Of a stretch of 64,000 bases of DNA, positions 41,713 to 53,190 are shown in pieces; within the stretch, counting starts at the first letter, position 1; every line of letters begins with the position of its first letter. A program made the translations under genes and the position numbers. The stretch spans positions 44,112,323-44,176,322 of the forward strand of contig NC_053398.1 in assembly GCF_905171765.1 (NCBI RefSeq), read 5' to 3'. The stretch is from Bufo bufo (taxonomy: Eukaryota > Chordata > Amphibia > Anura > Bufonidae). The notes under the pieces are model-generated. The model worked only from the letters and a program-made list of their open reading frames with translations, made no database searches and had not been told where the DNA came from.

Positions 41713-41946
41713 GTAAGTGAACCCGTCATTTTTCACCCATTTTTATTATGGTAGCCAATAGGCAGACACAGATTATGTAATCGCACCACACGTGGATTGG
41801 GTGCACTTAGTTGGTTCGGATCACAATGTTTTGCATTTTATTTCCCTGCCAGTTGGGTACTGGGAATTTGTACGGAACCAGAAGTCACAAGATGAAACAG
41901 AACTCCTTAAAGGGGTTTTGTCACTTCAGGAGCTGAACCCGGATAT

Positions 41947-42548
41947 AACCCCCATACAGTATAACATCACCTTGTGGCTGCCCCCATACAGTATAACGTC
42001 TCCTTGTGGCTGCCCCCATACAGTATAACGTCTCCTTGTGGCTGCCCCAATACAGTATAACGTCTCATCGTGGCTGCCCCCATACAGTATAATGTCACCT
42101 TGTGGCTGCCCCCATACAGTGTAACGTCTCCTTGTGGCTGCCCCCATATAGTATAACGTCTCCTTGTGGCTGCCCCATACAGTATAATGTCTTGTTGTGG
42201 CTGCCCCACACAGTATAATGTCTCCTTGTGGCTGCCCCGTACAGTATAATTTCTCCTTGTGGCTGCCCCCATACAGTATAACGTCACCTTGTGGCTGCCC
42301 CCATACAGTATACCTTCACCTTGTGGCTGCCCCCATACAGTATAACGTCACCTTGTGGCTGCCCCCATACAGTATAACGTCTCCTTTTGGCTGCCCCCAT
42401 ACAGTATAACGTCTCCTTGTGGCTGCCCCCATACAGTATAATGTCACCTTGTGGCTGCCCCCATACAGTATAATGTCACCTTGTGGCTGCCCCCATATAG
42501 TATAACATTTCCTTCTGGCTGCCCCCACACAGTATAACGTCACCTTGT
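41947..42548. repeat. 32-bp minisatellite, about 19 copies
   Basis: The unit is CCTTGTGGCTGCCCCCATAC + AGTATAACGTCT, with small variants (CACC/CTCC, occasional loss of a C). It lies in the intron about 235 bp after the CHID1 exon donor. ORFs on both strands here are products of the repeat. Confidence 0.92.
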
Positions 42549-42559
42549 GTTTTTTTTCT

Positions 42560-42690
42560 TTTAAATGGATATTTCATATATCAAAAATATTCAGACGATA
42601 ACGATATTATGAAATTTATCGCGATAACGATATATATTGCGATAAATTTCTTAATCGTTATCGCCTGAAGATTTTTGATATCGTCCAACC
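42560..42690. repeat. AT-rich palindromic repeat
   Basis: ATATCAAAAATATTCAGACGATAACG pairs with CGTTATCGCCTGAAGATTTTTGATAT; the inner arms are AAATTTATCGCGATA / TATTGCGATAAATTT. Noncoding MITE-like repeat. Confidence 0.7.
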
Positions 42691-43912
42691 CATTATAGAC
42701 CACCCATCAGTGCCGATGATGTCTACGGGGTCACTGCTGGGCGGAAGCCTCTACCTAGCAGTGTGAGAATGTAAACCAGCCACCACTAGCCTACCACATA
42801 GATGTGCAAGTCTGAGAGAGCTGCTCTATTTGTTAGGGGCTTTCTGCTCTGGTCCATGAAAGTGGGGCCCCAAACAAAGGGACCAACGTCTGTAATGTCC
42901 ATACGACCCTGTCCATATACCTGAATATGGATAGCAATGTATTGCTGAAAAAAAAAACTTCTTGACTTGCAGTATTTTTACAGAGAAGGGGATATGGCAG
43001 GTTTGGACTCCTTTTTAGGCGTTTGTAGACCACTGTGTTCTGCTGCTGCATTTTGTCGCCCTAGACGCAGCTTTTCTTCCTCCCATATACAATATGACAT
43101 TTCTTCTGCAGGTGTGTGTGAGTGATGTAGAGGCGTGCATGCCGCTCATGACCTGCCTTTCTGTCTGATGAATGCAGTTGCTGTGTGGGCTGCTTATCTG
43201 TGATATCCGATAAAACCTGTGACCCACGCTTTCTGCGGGTGCCTCCTAATTATGTTATCCTACAGTTCCCTTTAGGCTCTTGGTAACGGTCCGGAAAATC
43301 CATTACTGCGCTTATTTTCCATTTAATAGCCGCACACCATATTTCCCTAAGGCTTTGCTGATGTACCCCCCCTAACGCTTTCAGTTGCTCCGTGTCCTTC
43401 TTAGTCTATACTGCTGCTCGCTGCCTTTATTTCATTGCATATTACGAGAGCTATTCTTTTCTTGACCAGTTCTGATCTTCCCTGATTTTCACAAAACACA
43501 CAACGAGGGATATTTATCAAGACTGGCATACCCACATGCCAGTCTGGATCTCCCTGCGCTGGCAAGAGATGCGCCTAATTTATTAAGAAGCAGATGCCTC
43601 TTAATAAATTAGGCGCATCTCTGCCCTGATGTGCGCCAGAAATTTAAGTCTACGCCAGACCTCTGTTATAACTTCAGCCAGTTTCTGGCGAAAGCTACAG
43701 TAAATCTGTCTGGTAGCGCAAAGCCTTGCCCCCTTTACTTTTCTTGCCAAACTCTTTAATAAATGTCCCTTAATCTGTCACTTTGCATAAGCAGAGTGGG
43801 GGAGATTTATTAAAACTGGTGTAAAGGAAAATTGGTTTAGTTGCCAAAAACCAATGAAGAACCCCAAGACCCCACCTCAAATGTGAACTGAGATCCCTTC
43901 TTTACTAACAGC
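42691..43912. other. no gene; contains a hairpin repeat
   Basis: 43565-43623 is a near-perfect hairpin (AGATGCGCCTAATTTATTAAG / CTTAATAAATTAGGCGCATCT) within the GGGAGATTTATCAAGACTGG repeat type (43504-43790). A second partial start lies at 43798. Otherwise unclassified. Confidence 0.5.
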
Positions 43913-43915
43913 TTA

Positions 43916-44374
43916 GGCTACTTTCACACTGGCGTTTTGGTTTCCGTTTGTGAGTCCGTTCAGGGCTCTCACAAGCGGTCCAAAACGGATCAGTTTTGCT
44001 CTAATGCATTCTGAATGGAAAAGGATCCGCTCAGAATGCATCAGTTTGCCTCCGATCAGTCTCCATTCCGCTTTGGAGGCGGACACCAGAACGCTGCAGC
44101 GTTTTGGTGTCCGTCTGACAAAACTGAGCCAAACGTATTCGTTCTGACACACAATGTAAGTCAATGGGGACGGATCCGTTTTCTATGACACAATAGAAAA
44201 CGGATCCGTCCTCCATTGACTTTTAATGGCGTTCAAAACGGATCCGTCTTGGCTATGTTAAAGATAATACAAACGGATCCGTTCTGAACGGATGCAGACG
44301 TTTGTATTATCTGAACAGATCCGTCTGTGCAGATCCATGATGGATCCGCACCAAACGCAAGTGTGAAAGTAGCC
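43916..44374. mobile_element. foldback element with TTA target duplication
   Basis: Ends GGCTACTTTCACACTGGCGTTT and AACGCAAGTGTGAAAGTAGCC, with TTA at 43913-43915 and 44375-44377. The interior has several GGATCCGTTTTC/GAAAACGGATCC pairs. Another element of the same type begins at 44378 directly after the right TTA. Confidence 0.75.
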
Positions 44375-44377
44375 TTA

Positions 44378-45113
44378 GGCTACTTTTACATGAGCGCCGA
44401 TCGATGACATAACAAGTTGATCGCTGGTCTTTTAACTGTATTTATATTTAGCAGTCATCGTAAGACGTGTACAGACATGATTTACATGGGACAATGATCG
44501 TGAACAGACATACAAAAAAAACGTCATATTTGCCAACACTCCAGGAAGAAGGTAGACCTCCTAAACTCCTGGAATAGTTGGCAAATCCCCCAGTGCCGTA
44601 TAATCCTCCTGGCACCTCCTATAAAACAGCCTTAACATTGTAGCATTGGCATGCTGCTTCATCAGACTCCACTTGAATGTCCAAACACACATTGCGGGTT
44701 CAGCTCCTGTCCTGAAAAGGGGAGTGATCTATGGTAAAGGGGGCATGGTCTAAGAAAAGGGTTGTGCCAATGGGCAAAAATTCGACAAAGCGATTCATGC
44801 GCCACACCCTCCAGCCTCCCACTTCTGAAAAGATGGCAAATACGATGAAGGTTCTTTCAGCTGATCTTTGGCCCATTAAAAAGCTGTGTCTGGACAATGC
44901 CGGGAATTGTCCAGACACAAACCGCAGCATGCATCAGTTTGTGTCCGGCCGATCCTCTGCATTGTGTGCCAGAATGCATACAGATCTCCACCGGACCCCA
45001 TTATACTTAATGGGGCCGGCTGGCATTCCGTCGCCGTCCAGCAGGCCGGATCTGGAGAGTTCTTTGCTGGAACAGCCTGCCAGAATTAACACAGCAGGTG
45101 TGAAACTAGTCTA
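44378..45113. mobile_element. second foldback element abutting the first, degenerate
   Basis: It starts GGCTACTTTTACATGAGCG and has a worn end GGTGTGAAACTAGTCTAAG near 45113. It shares the TTA with the preceding element. The middle part contains unrelated sequence, so it may be composite. Confidence 0.45.
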
Positions 45114-46376
45114 AGACAGGCTGCCTGCTCACTGAAGGATCAAATTACATCATTCTATAGTCTGTGGAGAGGGGACGGGGAGGAGCAGTGAGCAGCAGAA
45201 TGAAAAACAGAGACCCATGCATAATTTCTATATGCTGCTTCTGAGTAAGTGATATATGCTGCTCTGAGAGAGATAGGGAGCAAAACCTGCTGTCTTCATG
45301 TGTATTCTGTGGGCAGACATCAATACAGCTGGTCTCCATTCCCCAGCTCAGGGACATATGTAGATGCAGTATGCAAAGGAGAAAGCTGCTAAAAAAAATG
45401 GCAGATCTATCTATAATACTTTGCCACCACTCATGTACAAAAAACACACAGAAGTTTCTGTATGCTTTAGCCCAAAAAAAAAACATTGCTGTGGTCCAGC
45501 TGTATGCCCTCTAGGCCTCAAATTCTCAACCTTTGGTACTTGTACCACAGGAGGTACCCATAGATTCCATGGGAGGAATTTATCATTCCTTTCAGCCCAA
45601 CTTTTATTGGTAAGTCACAAATGGCATATTTTACAACTTTTTAAATACCACTTAGAAAACATTTTTGCGCAAGTAGCATTTCTCCGCTGCCCCTGCCACT
45701 TTACCAAAAAGGGAGGGGGCAGGGCCAGCTGGTGTAGATTTCAGGTAAGGCTCATGGACTTACAGATATTCGCATAATTTATGAAGAGGCATGCACTTCA
45801 TCATGAATTAGGCAAATCTTCCGGTAGGGGAGATCATTTTAAGATACATTCCCCCCCAGTGTCTTTTTACTGTGCCTTTAGTGGGTGTAGCACAATGGGA
45901 GTACGGTACCTTTTTTTGTAATTGATTTGAGTGTTTAGGAACATTAAGAAACACTGGTCTAGACAATTTTCTGCTTTCATTTATATAGCTCTAAAAAGAG
46001 CACGAGTTAAATGACAAAATTATGGCTTCCTGCATCTGCCACTAGAGGGAGCTGAGCCTCTCACTGAGTTTATCATAAAACACTTTCTGGGGTATTGGAG
46101 CTCTGTATCAGATAATAAAGATACAGGTATAGCAGTGGGGTACCCAGGTTAATTAAAACTCCAGTGTCAGGCAGCAGTGTGTTAAAAAGTGTGTCTGTAA
46201 ATATCAAAATGATGTTCTGCAGTAGAGCTAGGCAAGACACAAAGCAAAGAGAAAAGCTCAATGTGACAATCCACACTGAAATTATGACGAATGAAAAACA
46301 TTTCATATGTATTTTGTTGAACTCGACTGTGTCTGGGGAGGAGAGAAGTAATGTTATTTTATATATTGTGTGTTAA
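45114..46376. other. no gene seen
   Basis: Short ORFs only. 45567-45860 shows the frog repeat phrase GGAGGAATTTATCATTCC and related text. No coding signal. Confidence 0.35.
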
Positions 46377-46710
46377 AGAGGACCAGTGTCACCTCTCCCA
46401 ACATGTCTGTACTGTAATGTACCAAATTACCATGACCATTCTGAAACATCTATACTTCTATGCCTCGATGTTGTGCCGTTCCTCAATTATTCCTGCCATT
46501 AGTTTATGAATGAATTCCCACCTGGTTGTTACCAGTTGGGAGTGTGTCACTGCGCAGTCTGACACTATCCAGTCGGTGCTACCAGTGTCATGCTGCGGGG
46601 ACACACGCCCAGTTGGGGATTAATTCACAGACTTCTCGTAGGAATGGCACAACACAGAGTAATAAGAATAGAACTGAAACGCGTCATGATAGGTGACAGA
46701 AATATCTTCT
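46377..46710. mobile_element. TTAA-type MITE, right end degenerate
   Basis: Starts at TTAA (46373-46376) with AGAGGACCAGTGTCACC. Inner arms GCCGTTCCTCAATTATTCCTGCC and GGGATTAATTCACAGACTTC / GGAATGGCAC suggest an imperfect palindrome. The matching end near 46692 (TAGGTGACAG) lacks the terminal bases. Confidence 0.5.
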
Positions 46711-47466
46711 TTCTAGATCTTAGTATTTGCTCTTTGGATTTCTTTCATTTTATAAGGCTCGGGTTACATGGAGACGCTTTGGAGCTCTACCGATTGATGT
46801 TAACCATTCAATGACCTCCGCAGTCCTTAGGATTATGTGTCCTGTAACTAATTTTATCCATCTGGATGGCAGCGGTACAGTAGCTCAGTAGTTAGAATGA
46901 AGTCTATGTGATCTTGGCGTAAAATCCATAGAAGGGTTTTGGGTAATTGTCCTAATGCCTCATATGGATAGTCACGTGAGTTTTTGAGCTCGATTGATGT
47001 AATTCTGGTGGATTGAGCCCGTAGAGTATAATCGTATATACTCAGCCGCTAAACTCTATAAGTTATTACGCCCACTTTGCAGGATGACTCACCTCATTAG
47101 CTGCATACAAATAGCTGTCAGTGGCAAGAACTGCTTGTTATCACTGCTAGTGTAATCCGGGATCATTAGCAGCCAATATTCTGCGATTCTACACTGAAGC
47201 CTGACACGGGATTCTGTTGAAAATGCGACACTCCGTGCTCCCCAGGTTGCAAATCCCATTTTTTTTTTTTTAGGTTGCATATTGCTCTTTTGACATCTAC
47301 GTTTGACAGCCCGTTTTTATTAGAAAGCCTCCCTGATGGCTAGCTCTTTACAGGGTATCCTGCTTTTTTGTAACTCCCAATAATCCTCTGTAACCTGTCA
47401 GCAAGCGTTCACTTTTCCTGCAGCGCCACCACAGGTGGAATTAAGCATTATGCAGTTCCTATTTAA
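46711..47466. other. no gene seen
   Basis: Unclassified sequence with a T-run at 47260-47270. The ORFs are short and without domains. Confidence 0.35.
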
Positions 47467-48363
47467 GGCCTTGTGCACGCAACCGTATCCATTTTGCTGT
47501 CTGCAAATTGCGTATGTTCAGCATACAGATGCGGTTCGCGTGCCGTCTGCATTTTTTGTGTGTGGACCCACTGACTTAAAGAGGACCTTTCACCCATTAT
47601 GACATTGTGAACTAAGCATACAGACATGGAGAGCGGCGCCCGGGGATCTCACTGCACTTACGGTTATCCCTGGGCGCCGCTCCGTTCTCCCGCTATGTCC
47701 TCCGGTATCTTCGGTCACTAAGTTATGGTAGGCGGAGATTTCAGTCACTAAGTTATGGTAGGCGGAGTCTGCCCTTGTTCTGCTCTAGCGCTGGCCAATC
47801 GCAGCGCAGAGCTCACAGCCTGGGAGGTTCTTTTCTCCCAGGCTGTGAGCTCTGCAATGCGATTGGCCAGCGCTAGAGCAGAACAAGGGCAGACTCCGCC
47901 TACCGTAACTTAGTGACCGAAGATACCGGAGGGCATAGCGGGAGAACGGAGCGGCGCCCGGGGATAATAGTAAGTGCAGTGAGATCCCCGGGCGCCGCTC
48001 CACATGTCTGTATACTTAGTTCACATTGTCATAATGGGTGAAAGGTCCTCTTTAATGGGTCTGTGGTATGCATTGTGAGGACATAGTCTGTATTTTTGCG
48101 GAAGGGACATGCGGAAAGCATATGGGTGATCTGTGTGCTTTCCGCATCCGTATGTCCATTCTGAAAAAGGATAGAACATGTGTTATACTTGCCCTCAAAA
48201 TGTGCACCACAGACCCATTGAAGACCATGGATCCGCATAAGATGTAGATGCAACATGGTCTGTATCTGTGTTTTGCGGATCCATAGAAAGGAATGAGTTC
48301 TTGCGTGATCTGCTAAAATGCAGATCGGATGCGGAAGAAAAATATGGTCATGTGAATGAGGCC
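47467..48363. mobile_element. foldback MITE of the CACACGACC family, host of a nested TTAA MITE
   Basis: Worn ends GGCCTTGTGCACGCAACCGT and GGTCATGTGAATGAGGCC. Interior GTGGACCCACTGAC / TGGGTCTGTGG is interrupted at its centre by the MITE at 47580-48051. Confidence 0.65.
47580..48051. mobile_element. 472-bp palindromic TTAA MITE
   Basis: TTAA at 47576-47579 and 48052-48055. Ends AGAGGACCTTTCACCCATTA and its inverse. Arms pair over almost the whole length (GAGCGGCGCCCGGGGAT, GCTCTAGCGCTGGCCAATCGCA and CCTGGGAG). The left arm has a 31-bp tandem duplication of TCACTAAGTTATGGTAGGCG (47715-47770) absent from the right arm. Confidence 0.85.
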
Positions 48364-48448
48364 TAAATGAGTATATGGTGTTGTATAGATGTGAATTACG
48401 TACTTCTTAGTAGCAGGCTCATCATAGTCATAGAAGTAGTCAGCTTAA

Positions 48449-48700
48449 GGGTCCATTAACACGTCTGTAGAATGGGTCCGGAACCGTTCCGCAACGTTGC
48501 GGAACGAATCCGGACCCATTCATTCTCTATGGGGCCGGAAGAGATGCGAACAGCACACAGCGTGGCCTCGATCTTCTGGTCCGTTGTCCCGAAAAAAATA
48601 GAACATGTTCTATTCTTGTCAGCAATAGGCAGTTCTATGGGGGGGTGCCAGCTGGGTGTTTTGCGGATCCGCAATACACTACGGACGTGTGAATGGACCC
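48449..48700. mobile_element. foldback MITE, GGGTCCATT variant
   Basis: Ends GGGTCCATTAACACGTCTGT and GGACGTGTGAATGGACCC. Inner GGAACCGTTCCGCAACG / CGTTGCGGAACG is a perfect palindrome at 48480-48507. It is followed without gap by a fragment of the GGGGTTATCC family (48702-48930). Confidence 0.7.
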
Positions 48701-49025
48701 TAAAGGGGTTTTCCAGGCTCCTGATATTGATGACCTATCCTCAAGATAGGTGAATAAAATCTGATCGGCGAGGGTATGAAACCCCCACAAGGAGCTGTAT
48801 CCTGCAGCCTCTGGTGTTGAAACTATGTCTTTGAGGGCTCATGCACACGAGCGTGTGTGACCCGTGTCCTCCAAGACCCTCGCCAATCAGACATGAATGA
48901 CAGGATAGGTCATCAATATTGGAAACCTGTTATGCGAACATTGATTTTCTAAGCGTTGTTGTTGATGTTAAAGGGGTCCTCTCACTTCAGCAAATGGCAT
49001 TCATGTAGTGAATACAAGGCACTAA

Positions 49026-49747
49026 GGGCTCTTTCACACTTGCGTTCTTTTCTTCCGGCATAGAGTTTCGTCGTCGGGGCTCTATGCCGGAAGAATCCTG
49101 ATCAGGATTATCCTAATGCATTCTGAATGGAGAGAAATCCATTCAGGATGCATCAGGATGTCTTCAGTTCCGGAACGGAACGTTTTTTGGCCGGAGAAAA
49201 TACCGCAGCATGCTGCGCTTTTTGCTCCGGCCAAAAATCCGGAACACTTGCCCATTGAAAGGCATTGATCCGGATCCGGCCTTAAGCTAAATGTCGTTTC
49301 GGCGCATTGCCGGATCCGACGTTTAGCTTTTTCTGAATGGTTACCATGGCTGCCAGGACGCTAAAGTCCTGGCAGCCATGGTAAAGTGTAGTGGGGAGCA
49401 GTATACTTACCGTCCGTGCGGCTCCCCGGGCGCTCCAGAGTGACGTCAGGGCGCCCCGGGCGCATGGATGACGTGATCACATGGATCACGTCATCCATGC
49501 GCATGGGGCGCTCTGACGTCATTCTGGAGCGCCCCGGGAGCCGCACGGACTGTAAGTATACCGCTCCCCCGCTCCCCGCTCCTACTATGGCAACCAGGAC
49601 TTTAATAGCGTCCTGGGTGCCATAGTAACACTGAACGCATTTTGAAGACGGATGCCTCTTTAAATGCTTTCAGTTCACTTGCGTTTTTCCGGATCCGGCG
49701 GGCAAGTACACGACGGATCCGGACAACGCAAGTGTGAAAGAGCCCTT
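49026..49747. mobile_element. foldback element, GGGCTCTTTCACAC type
   Basis: The ends AAGGGCTCTTTCACACTTGC and GCAAGTGTGAAAGAGCCCTT are perfect inverse copies, flanked by ACT on both sides (49021-49023, 49748-49750). The centre holds a GC-rich hairpin (GGCGCTCCAGAGTGACGTCA / TGACGTCATTCTGGAGCGCC, 49428-49532) and the pair CCATGGCTGCCAGGAC / GTCCTGGCAGCCATGG (49345-49383). Confidence 0.75.
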
Positions 49748-49792
49748 ACTAATGTACTGTGATTGTCCATATTGCCTCCTTTGCTGGCTTGA

Positions 49793-50115
49793 TTCTTTTG
49801 TTCATCACATTGTCAGGAAGCTGCGGGACACCCCGGAGCTCTGGTGAGCGCAGTGACCTCCCGGCAGCTTACCAATCACAGCACTGTACATTGTATAGCT
49901 GCTCTGCTTGGTATTGCAGCTCAGCCCCATTGACTTGGATGAAAAAATAGGCCACGTGACCGATAAACGTCAATATCACTGACCTAAGAAGGGGCCACGT
50001 CATTCACTGAGCGTCTGACCTCTTCTAAAAGCTGATAGGCGGGGGTGCCCGCTGATCTGATATTGATTACCTATCCTGAGGATAGGTCATCAGTATCTAT
50101 TCCTGGACAACCCCT
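49793..50115. mobile_element. left-truncated GGGGTTATCC-family MITE
   Basis: The right end TCCTGGACAACCCCT is followed by TTAA (50116-50119). The interior matches 12839-13130 (GGAGCTCTGGTGAGCG, GCTTACCAA, TATTGCAGCTCA, GATAGGTCATCA). The left end is missing. Confidence 0.7.
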
Positions 50116-50119
50116 TTAA

Positions 50120-51261
50120 GTGAATATACGTTTTAATGAATCTTTCGCCACAAAACTGCATATCAGTCTGCTCCGCTCCTCCTGCTCTCTAACCTGCTGC
50201 CCACAGATAGGACTGTATGAATAACATACCAGGTTTCATTGAATTGAAGGAATGGTAGATGAAGTTTGTTGAAACGGCAGCATAGGATCTCCAGATCTTC
50301 GTGCATACGGGATACCCTGTCATTTTTTTTTCAGTTCCTCCATCATAAATATTAAAGAACTGATATTTGTGTTACTTCTTTTTAAGTATTTCATTGAAGA
50401 TGCATATGCACATGAAAAATGATACCCATGAGGAACATCCACCTCCTTATATTTCCCGCAGTCACTTCTTCTACCCCCTCATTGCCAGGGAAGTAATTCC
50501 GCGTAATTCCCTTTGGCGTCTGTGGAATACTCTGTTATTTGTTTCCAAAATGTCAATTACCTCTAATACCCACAGCCTAGAAGTTCACGGACAAGGTGAG
50601 AAAAGCATCTCTGTCGGATGCCTCCAGCAGAGTCTGAGGGTTAAAAGCATCAATAAACCGTGGAGACGTTGATTGGAGCCTGGACTGTTCTGCTCCCTCC
50701 GCCCCTCTCCTCTGTGATGTGCACCGCTCAGAGGGAAGTCCATTAAGCTGTCCGTGGACTCTGCGAATAACCTTTAGCAGTGCGACAGCCCCCCTCTCAC
50801 CTCTGCTCAATCCAGGGAGATAAACGCCAGCCCCCGTGTTTGATCATCTCCCTTTTCTTCAAACAGATTAGAAACGATTCCAGTTCAGGGCTTTGGAAAT
50901 TGATTTCCTTCTCTTCTCTCCGTTCCAGTTGACGAGTGACCCCTCGCTGCTCCCGTGTCTTCTTTTTTTTTTTTGGTAATTTATTTATTTATTTTCAAGC
51001 CTTTTGTGTCCTGTCATTAATTGTCCCTCGTCATCCGCTGTTCGGCCCCTTTCCACTCTTGTTTCTGGCCATTTTAATCACGTCGTAAGTCTGAGAAGCA
51101 AAAGATAAATCCGTTGTCTCGACTGGAATTTTGAGCACCATCCTGGGGCGACGCATTAAGCAGATAGATAATAGTTGGCGCATTGGATTGACACACATAT
51201 TGATCAAAGGGCATCTTTGGATTTAAGAAATTGTTGACTTTACGTAGGAACCTAACAAGCA
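50120..51261. other. unique, possibly conserved noncoding block
   Basis: No repeat seen elsewhere in the window matches this stretch. It has balanced composition and sequence motifs of transcription-factor type, such as ATGCATATGCACATG near 50399 and CATTAATTG near 51016. ORFs are short and without domain. It may hold intronic enhancers, but this is only a suspicion. Confidence 0.3.
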
Positions 51262-51645
51262 CCTGACAGCAGGGTCAAACCTATTAAACCAGGGATGCCA
51301 TCTGCTGGGGTTGATCCTGCCGTTTAAAATGATATCTGTCTTATGAAAATCGATTGCAGCATTCCCGAGAAAAATACTTTTATTCTTTGTGCAACTAAGG
51401 GCTTCAGTGCACCGAGGGGCGGGGTCAGCACTGGAAGCAGGAGGAGCCGAAGGGGAACAGAGGGTCTAGGCCCCACCCATCAGTGCATTGAAGACTTCAT
51501 TTTCAGACAGAATAAAAGTCTTTTTTTCTCAGGAACGCTGCAACCAATTTTCACAAGACAGGTATTGTTTTAATCAGCAGGGACAACCCTACCGAGCAGT
51601 GTGCTTGGTTTAATAGGGTTGATTTTGATGACAGATAGTCTTTAA
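51262..51645. mobile_element. palindromic MITE ending GACAGATAGTCTTTAA
   Basis: GGGTCAAACCTATTAAACCA at 51272-51291 pairs with TGGTTTAATAGGGTTGATTT at 51606-51625. Inner arms pair around AGACTTTTATTCTG / ATACTTTTATTC. The right end is next to TTAA (51641-51644); the left terminus is eroded. Confidence 0.6.
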
Positions 51646-52018
51646 GAATATTGGCTCAAAATTAAAATTAAAAAACTATTTCTTCTGCTGAGTCTCTGGT
51701 TGGCAACCATTATGGCTGCCATTACACCCCCTGCTAGGGATTTTCAGAAAACTTTCCTAGAGTATTTGATCACAATTTTACGTGTCCTGTGATCCTCACT
51801 CTGGTACCCATTGTATAGCTTGGCAGGTTTGCTGTTTAGAAGTGGAACCTGTGATGGCCTTATTTCTTTATTGCCAGTTTTCCCAGAAATGGATATTACC
51901 CGGGAATGACTGAAAAGAGGAAGATAACCCAATAGATTAAGTTTTTTATTATTAAATAAAAGTAAACTGTATTAACTCTATGCTATGGAACAGATCTACT
52001 ACCGCACTTTGACGGAAA

Positions 52019-52472
52019 TCTGTCAGCAGTTTTGATAATGCTAAACTGTTGACAGCCCTAAGTAGGGATTGGGAGAACAGTACAAACATACTGTTTGGGG
52101 AGACTTTATCATCAGGAGTAGTGAGAATATGAACTTTTATTCTGCCAGATTCTGCTCCTTGGATGCAGTGGAGGTCAAGCTTCACTCTACATTGAGCAGC
52201 TGCAGCCCCTCCAATCTCTGAAAGTCACAGCTGTCGTTGGCTTCTGGTTGGATACTACAAAGCATAGGGAGAAGCTGTGAATGTGGAGAGCACTTCACAA
52301 TGTACTGTAGCTCTGCCTCCTGGACACTTAGGGATCAAAATGTGGCTGAATAAAAGTTCATATTCTCACTACTCCTGATAAAAGGAACAAAAAAGGTATG
52401 TTTGTACTGCCCTCCCATACTTAGTGCTGTCAGCAGTTTAGCATGTTACAAACTGCTCACAGACCCCCTTTA
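52019..52472. mobile_element. palindromic MITE with CTGTCAGCAGTTT ends
   Basis: CTGTCAGCAGTTTTGATAATGC pairs with the TGCTGTCAGCAGTTTAGCATG region in inverted sense. Inner arms are ATCATCAGGAGTAGTGAGAATA / TATTCTCACTACTCCTGAT (52110-52130 and 52361-52380) and TGAACTTTTATTC / GAATAAAAGTTCA. The right border is CCCCCTTTAAAGG, i.e. a TTAA-type terminus. Confidence 0.6.
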
Positions 52473-53190
52473 AAGGTAACCTGTCCTCAACCTTATGCTA
52501 CTCTTACTGAGAGCAGCATAACCCTGTAACAGATGCACTGATTTCAACAGTCTACCACTTACCTGCTGGTTTAAAGCAGAGAAGCAGAGAATTAAATCCA
52601 TGGGAGATCCATATTGTGATCTGCACGTAGCTCATGCAGATTTTGCAGAATCTAATCCAATAACTATCGTATCGTATCTGATAACTACTATTTCATTTCT
52701 AATTATTAGCTGCCTGACTTCACCTTTCATAGTAACTTATGAAGGTTGGAGTTCTTCTGGGTGACTGAACAGAAAAAAATCCTTCTCTACACATAGGTCA
52801 CAGCATGTTGATAGATGACTGAGTATATAGTGCTATTGTATATAGCTGGCATTAGGTATCATTTGGCAAATCTGAAAGAGTTACAGTATTGGCATACATA
52901 GATGATTGCACGGTTAGGATATGCTGCATACAGATTTTACCATTGATTTTGCTTCAGCTATGCCTCAATATTTCACCCTTGGTGTCCTTTGAAAATCTGC
53001 AGCATACTCTAAAATCTCTTCAGATTCCCTTCACTACATGGGAACGGGATTTTGAAAACTAGTTTTGTCTTAGTTATAACAAGCACTGGCGTATATTCAA
53101 TGGAGGAAGACCATGTGACTGGTATGGGGCCTGGTGGGAGGAAGAGACCCAGCACTGAACTTCTTTCCCACATGAAATCACTAGTTTTTT
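52473..53190. other. no gene seen
   Basis: A TTAA-type terminus (TTTAAAGGTAACCTGTCC) starts at about 52471 without a partner. Otherwise unclassified. Confidence 0.35.

Noticed and set aside
41926..42543. Overlapping ORFs with repeated YCMGAATRRRYTVWGQPQ-type text
   Set aside because: Products of the 32-bp minisatellite read in shifting frames.
41947..42548. Regularly spaced repeat array considered as CRISPR
   Set aside because: Units are contiguous with no unique spacers and the context is a vertebrate intron.
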